From Coemansia sp. RSA 922 (lineage: Eukaryota > Kickxellomycota > Kickxellomycetes > Kickxellales > Kickxellaceae), in contig JANBQS010000343.1 in assembly GCA_027577415.1 (NCBI GenBank), forward strand, positions 1 through 20,491: a DNA stretch of 20,491 bases, read 5' to 3'. Position numbers and translations under genes: made by a program. The notes under the pieces were generated by a model. It did no database searches and was not told the DNA's origin. It worked only from the letters and a program-made list of their open reading frames with translations. Below, piece by piece: positions 16,049 to 20,491 of the stretch (its first letter is position 1; every line of letters begins with the position of its first letter).

Positions 16049-19000
16049 TTATTCTTTCTCTGATCCCGTTGTCTCTGGAGACCGCGTTTCGACTGATGAC
16101 TCGCTGCCAGTCTTGCTTGGGCCAGTAGCAGGAAGCGGGCTACCGGCAGGAGCAGGCGAGGTAACTGCTACCTGGTAGGGCTTAACAAGGTCGATGTTGT
16201 TTACAACGACCTCGAGCTCCCAGTCGACAGGCAGCGATGGATCGAGGGCGCGCAATCGGCGCAACAGGTACTGCGAGTTAAGCATGAGCTGACGCTTGCC
16301 CTCGCCACTCGTGATACGCATTTTAGCGTAATGGCCAGACAATTTCTCCTCATACATAGTGAATATCTGAGCAAACACCGAGCGCAGCGAAGATGGCGGC
16401 AAATACCGCTTCAGCACCTTGTGCAGCTTACGCACCTCCTTCACCAGCCCGTCCATAGCAGCCACGGGCGGCTGCGCTGCCTGGTCCAAGTCATCCCACT
16501 TGGTCGCAGCCAGCATCCTTGCGTGGTAGTCTGCGCGATCCGTCATAATAGTCACCAGCTTCCTATGCAACTCGCTCTGGTGGTTAGTAAAGTCCGTAGC
16601 CGCACGGTCCAGCTGCGCCAGCAGTACCTCCTGGCTAGCCGACATGACATGGCGCAAGCACTCTTTCACATGCGGGATCAGCTCAATACACAGGGAGAGC
16701 GACTCCGACGCCAGCGCCAAATGCTTAGCCGAGATGTTCTTGAGCCCCGCCGACCGCATAGCGCCTGCACCCAGCACGACCTGGCAAGTGCGCGAATTGA
16801 ACGACTTGAGTACCTCCACCAGCCGCTGCAGGACATCGGTCGCCAGCATAGGTATGTTCACGGCGCACTGCAAGTACTCGACAACGCTTTTAACCAGTAC
16901 CAGGCTGCACCCTACGACGTGGAACGCCTCGTCGCCGATGTGCATCAGACCAATGCCCGCAGTGTCGACCGACCGGATAGAAGCTGCATCAGAGTCTTGT
17001 CTCGACAGCATCGCCACGGGATGCCCAGCCGCCGGATCCAGACTGCGCGCCGACAAGGGCGACTCGGGCGACAAAACCATAGACGTCCTAGACGCGCCCA
17101 TCGACGCATTCCGAGTCAGAAGGCTCTCGGCCTGCTGGAAGCCGAGCGCCAGCGGACTACTAGCAAACGAAGCGCCAACACTAGACAGGGCCGCCGTCGG
17201 CTGGCCAGCATCTCCGGTAAGCAGCAGTGGACTCCGAGACTCCTCGTCCACCGAAGCGCCGTTCCTTGACGCAAATGCAGCGTCAACAACCTGGTTGACC
17301 AAGTTTTGAAAGTCAATAGGCACCTCGGCCTGTGCCCACTGCTCGTTCTCAATAAGGATCTGGATCTGCCTAGACTTTTCCGTGTGAAAGTTGCCCAAAA
17401 ACGCCTTGGCCTGCGCAGTAAGCGTGCCTCGCAGCCCAAAGCACATTTTGCCGCCAAGGCTCTCGTACTGGGTAATGAACTGGTGTATGAGCATGTACAG
17501 CGAGTGGAAGCCCGCCAGACTCAGGCGCGCGTTTTGCTCCGACCGGTGGTTCAGCAGTTTGGCGCATCGCACATGAGCAACATCCATAAACGAGTCGAAC
17601 GTGTCATTGAGCGAGCGCAGAACCTCCGCCTTGGCCGAGTCGTACCGCTTGCTCAGCGGCAGCGGCGACTGCTCCGCTCGAGACGCGTCTCGCTTAGACA
17701 ACACGGACGAGTTGAGCAAGGATGCGGGCTCAACAACCATGGGCCGATTTTCGTCAAGTACCTCAAGTATAGCTCTGCGAACCATGCCGACATGACTAAT
17801 AATCAGCAACAGCAGCTCCTGCTGCTGCCTCAACATGGTTCGGAACTGATCCAACGTCTGGCCGCGCACAGCCGTGCCCAGAATGCGCTGCTGCGTAGCG
17901 TCATTAAACATCGCATGCCCACGGCTACGAGGAAAGCCGCTCGGATACAAGCTCTCTATCAACCCAGCGGTCTCTGACATCAGACTATCCCGGTACGCCT
18001 TGAGCGCATTGCCAATGCCTCCAGTCCTGACCAAGCCGCAAATAAACGGCGTGAGCTGCATAGCCAAATTGACCTGATAAATGTCGACCTGCGAGCGTCC
18101 AAGTAAGCCGTCAGAAGAGCTCGACAGTCCGTCGTCGACAAACTCGCGCATATCGCGCAAGACTATGGCAGCCAGCTCTTGCTCGGCAAACGAGGAGACA
18201 GAGTGCAAAGACTTTAGCAAGCGCGCGTTGAGCAGCTTGAAGGCCCGCGTCTTGGCGATCTCCCTGCGACTATTCTTGGCAGGCATCGGACCCGGCAGCT
18301 CAATCATGTCCTGCGCCTCAGTGATCAAGTTCAATGCGCCAATGCAGTCCCCAGATCCAATGAGCTCTTCGACAGTAGGCTGGACGTGCCTAAGGTTGCT
18401 CAGCAACTCCACATCGCCCAGCACAGCGGCCATATTATCTCGTCGCCGACGCATACGTACAAGCTCCAAGCCAGGGGCACACTGAGCATAGGCAATTTTC
18501 TTCAGGTCATTGCGCAAGACGTGGATCTTGCCAATACACCGGTCAGTCTCGGCATGCAGCTCCTCTAGCGTCGACAGTGCGGCGAAAAAGGACGGCGAGC
18601 GGCGTGAGATCTCGCGAGTCAAATATGCCTCAACTGTGTCCATATACGTAGACAAGGACTCTTGCATTATCGCGCTGGCGTTGCCCGATTTTTCAGGCGC
18701 AAAGAGCTCCGCCGTCGCTGCTTGTGGACCCAACACCACCTGTGTGGCAATGTCGAATATTGCGGGATCGCGGAGATCGAACCCGTCTTCAAAGAATATA
18801 GTCGGGATATCCTCGATTCCCGGAAGACTAGCAGCCTTTGCACCACCAGTATCTCCGCCGCCGCCGCCGTACTCGCTAACTGACTCTAGTCCGAACTCGC
18901 TCCGTGTGCCATCAAGCGCTTTGAGCCGTTCGGCCATAGTCGTCGAGTCCATCGAGTAAGTGTGGCTAGCCAGCTCCAGTACCTTTTCCGCATCATCCAC

Positions 19001-19426
19001 TGCGGCCTCATAGCGGTCCAACTCATCAGCAGCAATTTGGTACCCTGACCGCGAGTTCGTCTCATACTGCTCGAACAAAGCTGTTGTCGCTTCCAGATAG
19101 CTGTCAAAGTCGCTGGCTTTGGCCTTTGGGTAGTGTGTGCGTGGAACTGCTGGCAATTCGTTGCGGTGAATGCGGGTCGGCGCTTTATTCGGGTGGTTGG
19201 TGAGAACTGCAATGGCATTCTGACCGTATTGCATTTCAGTGCCAGGCTTTACAGTCTCTGGGGAGACTAACTTGTCACTGGTGCTGCTGCTGGTCCTTGG
19301 TGGTGGTGGCGGTACAGGTTGCCGAGTGGGTAGGGGCTGGGCACGCCGCTGAAAGTACGAAGACCCGCCGGCACCTTTGCCATCTGAGCCCTGCCGTATA
19401 ATTCCGATTCCCGGCTGTCGACTCAT
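16049..19426 (-). CDS. vps54: GARP complex subunit Vps54
   Basis: A 1125-residue intronless protein. The N-terminus is disordered and proline-rich (PVPPPPPRTSSS near 30-45). The Vps54 N-terminal coiled region runs from about 190 to 400, with IFFEDGFDLRDPAIFD, the SLSTYMDTVEAYLTREISRRSPSFF segment and LRNDLKKIAYAQ. The conserved C-terminal domain has LKNISAKHLALASESLSLCIELIPHVK near 895-920, then LHRKLVTIMTDRADYH and LHKVLKRYLPPSSLRSVFAQIFTMYEEKL. A Ser-rich linker of about 100 residues (roughly 720-820) interrupts the middle. GARP tethers endosome-derived vesicles at the trans-Golgi; the C-terminal region of Vps54 contacts the retrieving endosomes. The ATG at 19424-19426 is used; the frame extends six codons upstream only to a TTG. 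The last residues are Ser/Thr/Glu-rich. Confidence 0.96.
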   Translation of the reverse strand: MSRQPGIGIIRQGSDGKGAGGSSYFQRRAQPLPTRQPVPPPPPRTSSSTSDKLVSPETVKPGTEMQYGQNAIAVLTNHPNKAPTRIHRNELPAVPRTHYPKAKASDFDSYLEATTALFEQYETNSRSGYQIAADELDRYEAAVDDAEKVLELASHTYSMDSTTMAERLKALDGTRSEFGLESVSEYGGGGGDTGGAKAASLPGIEDIPTIFFEDGFDLRDPAIFDIATQVVLGPQAATAELFAPEKSGNASAIMQESLSTYMDTVEAYLTREISRRSPSFFAALSTLEELHAETDRCIGKIHVLRNDLKKIAYAQCAPGLELVRMRRRRDNMAAVLGDVELLSNLRHVQPTVEELIGSGDCIGALNLITEAQDMIELPGPMPAKNSRREIAKTRAFKLLNARLLKSLHSVSSFAEQELAAIVLRDMREFVDDGLSSSSDGLLGRSQVDIYQVNLAMQLTPFICGLVRTGGIGNALKAYRDSLMSETAGLIESLYPSGFPRSRGHAMFNDATQQRILGTAVRGQTLDQFRTMLRQQQELLLLIISHVGMVRRAILEVLDENRPMVVEPASLLNSSVLSKRDASRAEQSPLPLSKRYDSAKAEVLRSLNDTFDSFMDVAHVRCAKLLNHRSEQNARLSLAGFHSLYMLIHQFITQYESLGGKMCFGLRGTLTAQAKAFLGNFHTEKSRQIQILIENEQWAQAEVPIDFQNLVNQVVDAAFASRNGASVDEESRSPLLLTGDAGQPTAALSSVGASFASSPLALGFQQAESLLTRNASMGASRTSMVLSPESPLSARSLDPAAGHPVAMLSRQDSDAASIRSVDTAGIGLMHIGDEAFHVVGCSLVLVKSVVEYLQCAVNIPMLATDVLQRLVEVLKSFNSRTCQVVLGAGAMRSAGLKNISAKHLALASESLSLCIELIPHVKECLRHVMSASQEVLLAQLDRAATDFTNHQSELHRKLVTIMTDRADYHARMLAATKWDDLDQAAQPPVAAMDGLVKEVRKLHKVLKRYLPPSSLRSVFAQIFTMYEEKLSGHYAKMRITSGEGKRQLMLNSQYLLRRLRALDPSLPVDWELEVVVNNIDLVKPYQVAVTSPAPAGSPLPATGPSKTGSESSVETRSPETTGSEKE

Positions 19427-19788
19427 CCCCCTTAAAAAGTGCAAAAATTAAGAAGTAAATTAGAATGCAAAATGCCGATACACCGAAAGAAAGAAATAAA
19501 AAAAAAGAAGAGGGAGGAGGATGACGCACCTTCTCAGCTCCATCCATTTTACACACTCCCAAACCAGCCAATGATAAAGTCCTTGTATCAACGCCCTATA
19601 TCGCCACGAGCAATGGTCCTTGACGCTTGGATTATTGTGGCTAGTCCTAAAACCAAGTAATAATATTGAAACCAAGGTCTATGTTCCACTTGAGTATCTT
19701 GTACGATTTCAATAGCCCTCTTCGTGTCGCCCTAACATCAATCAGATAACTTGAGCCCTTTTATATTTTAAACAAATACTCTTATAGA
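19427..19788 (-). promoter_or_regulatory. vps54 promoter and 3' flank of the edge LRR gene
   Basis: 362 bases without a gene. The part near vps54 is purine-rich on the plus strand (19490-19520). I see no TATA box, RNA gene or repeat beyond this. Confidence 0.5.
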
Positions 19789-20491
19789 CTAATTGCCGTC
19801 GTCGCTATCGTCGCTATCGTCACTATCGTCACTATCGTCACTATCGTCACTATCGTCGTTGCCACCTCCACTGCTAGCCAAGGGACGTTTTCTGGAATAC
19901 GGGCATTCACGAAACGTGGCGTATTTATACCAATATTCACTAAGAATCAAGCGCTCAAGTCGCTGCTGGTGTTGCTTGAAAGGAGATGACGAGATCACTT
20001 CCTTCGCAAGCTTAAGATATTCCTCTCGATGGCTACTAGTTATATCAATAAAATGAAAGCGGGGACAAATCAACGCCAGCTGCAATACACACTCCACTGT
20101 ATCTAGTGTAGTACGGCCATACTGTACAAGGTGCCAATGTCGGAAATGCTTGCCTATCGGACCATGAGTATCAAGCATGTACTTGGCGAATCCTGCCTTT
20201 GTAACGCCGTCTGGCATAAGATCCAAGCTTGGGTAGCGGGTTTTTAGGACCGAGAGTAGAGGAAGCGATTTGATCAAGGTAACAACGTCCGAGAGCGTGA
20301 GCTCTGTCCATGCCAGATTGAGAACCTGGATGGAGGGGTAGCTGCCAAACAAAGCTAGTGTGCGCGGATGGAATCGGTGAGAAAATAAACTACTGATTTT
20401 TCTCTTAGACGCATGGGCCCAATGCTTAGCACAAACTGCGTGTAGTCGGCAGTAGTAGCAAAGCGATTTGAATCAAAGACTCCGTTGCCCC
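19789..20491 (-). CDS. C-terminal part of a third F-box/LRR-like protein (LRR-C), partial
   Basis: The frame is open on the minus strand from 20472 to the TAG at 19789-19791, with no ATG before the middle of the frame, so the 5' part lies beyond an intron or the window edge. An in-frame TGA at 20473-20475 marks where this exon must begin at the latest. The content matches the C-terminal third of LRR-A and LRR-B: IKSLPLLSVL, HGPIGKHFRHW, CVLQLALICPRFHFID for ICPRLTRF, and SSPFKQHQQRLERLIL for EPFSRYxxxLE. It differs by a tail of six to seven Asp-Asp-Ser repeats. It could be a complete gene spread over exons or a decayed fragment; the sequence here does not decide. The exact 5' limit inside 20353-20491 is uncertain. 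Confidence 0.7.
19798..19857 (-). repeat. 9-bp tandem repeat encoding Asp-Asp-Ser
   Basis: Six to seven copies of a 9-bp unit (CACTATCGT or CGCTATCGT on the plus strand). The copies are almost identical and lie just before the stop codon of LRR-C. The length is probably variable between strains. Confidence 0.85.

Noticed and set aside
16331..17977. Several long plus-strand frames opposite vps54
   Set aside because: Arg/Gln/His-rich antisense shadows of a strongly supported gene.
19798..19857. CRISPR-like array
   Set aside because: The units are contiguous 9-bp in-frame codon repeats with no spacers, in a eukaryotic gene.

Overview
The window comes from a fungal nuclear genome. The evidence is a fungal-type fused pseudouridine kinase/glycosidase, a nuclear-encoded mitochondrial uL4, Swd1, Nse3 and Vps54 genes, short introns with GTRAGT-like donors and CTAAC branch sites, AATAAA poly(A) signals, and compact spacing. 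The RNI/F-box-like paralogue family and the sparse introns fit an early-diverging lineage such as Kickxellomycotina (Coemansia-like). That placement is inference; no rRNA or marker gene is present to fix it.

Layout. 1-1450 has no convincing gene; it holds a degenerate tRNA-like (SINE-like) head, an A-rich tandem repeat and, at its right edge, a TATA box. 1451-2107 (+) is an HD-domain protein of the PhnZ/TmpB type that has lost several metal ligands. 2521-4771 (+) is a bifunctional pseudouridine-metabolising enzyme whose two halves are joined across one intron. 4876-5796 (-) is mitochondrial uL4. 6138-13236 (-) is an accessory block of five co-oriented genes. In transcription order these are a small ubiquitin-fold-like protein (Ubl-B), an F-box/LRR-like protein (LRR-B), a small protein (small-C), a second F-box/LRR-like protein (LRR-A) and another ubiquitin-fold-like protein (Ubl-A). 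13534-14946 (-) is the COMPASS subunit Swd1, divergent from the Smc5/6 subunit Nse3 (15183-15998, +). Nse3 is convergent with the GARP subunit Vps54 (16049-19426, -). The right edge (19789-20491, -) holds the C-terminal part of a third F-box/LRR-like paralogue with an Asp-Asp-Ser repeat tail.

The most interesting part is the accessory block. Two long paralogues alternate with small proteins that look like divergent members of one beta-grasp family. The long genes share one upstream block (CAAAG repeats with 7-bp phasing). The small genes share a different upstream module (CCAAT plus GAAAG..TCTTT.AAA). This suggests a lineage-specific, coordinately expressed family of substrate-recognition-like LRR proteins with ubiquitin-fold companions. 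Function is not shown by the sequence. The remaining genes are housekeeping genes in ordinary divergent and convergent arrangements.
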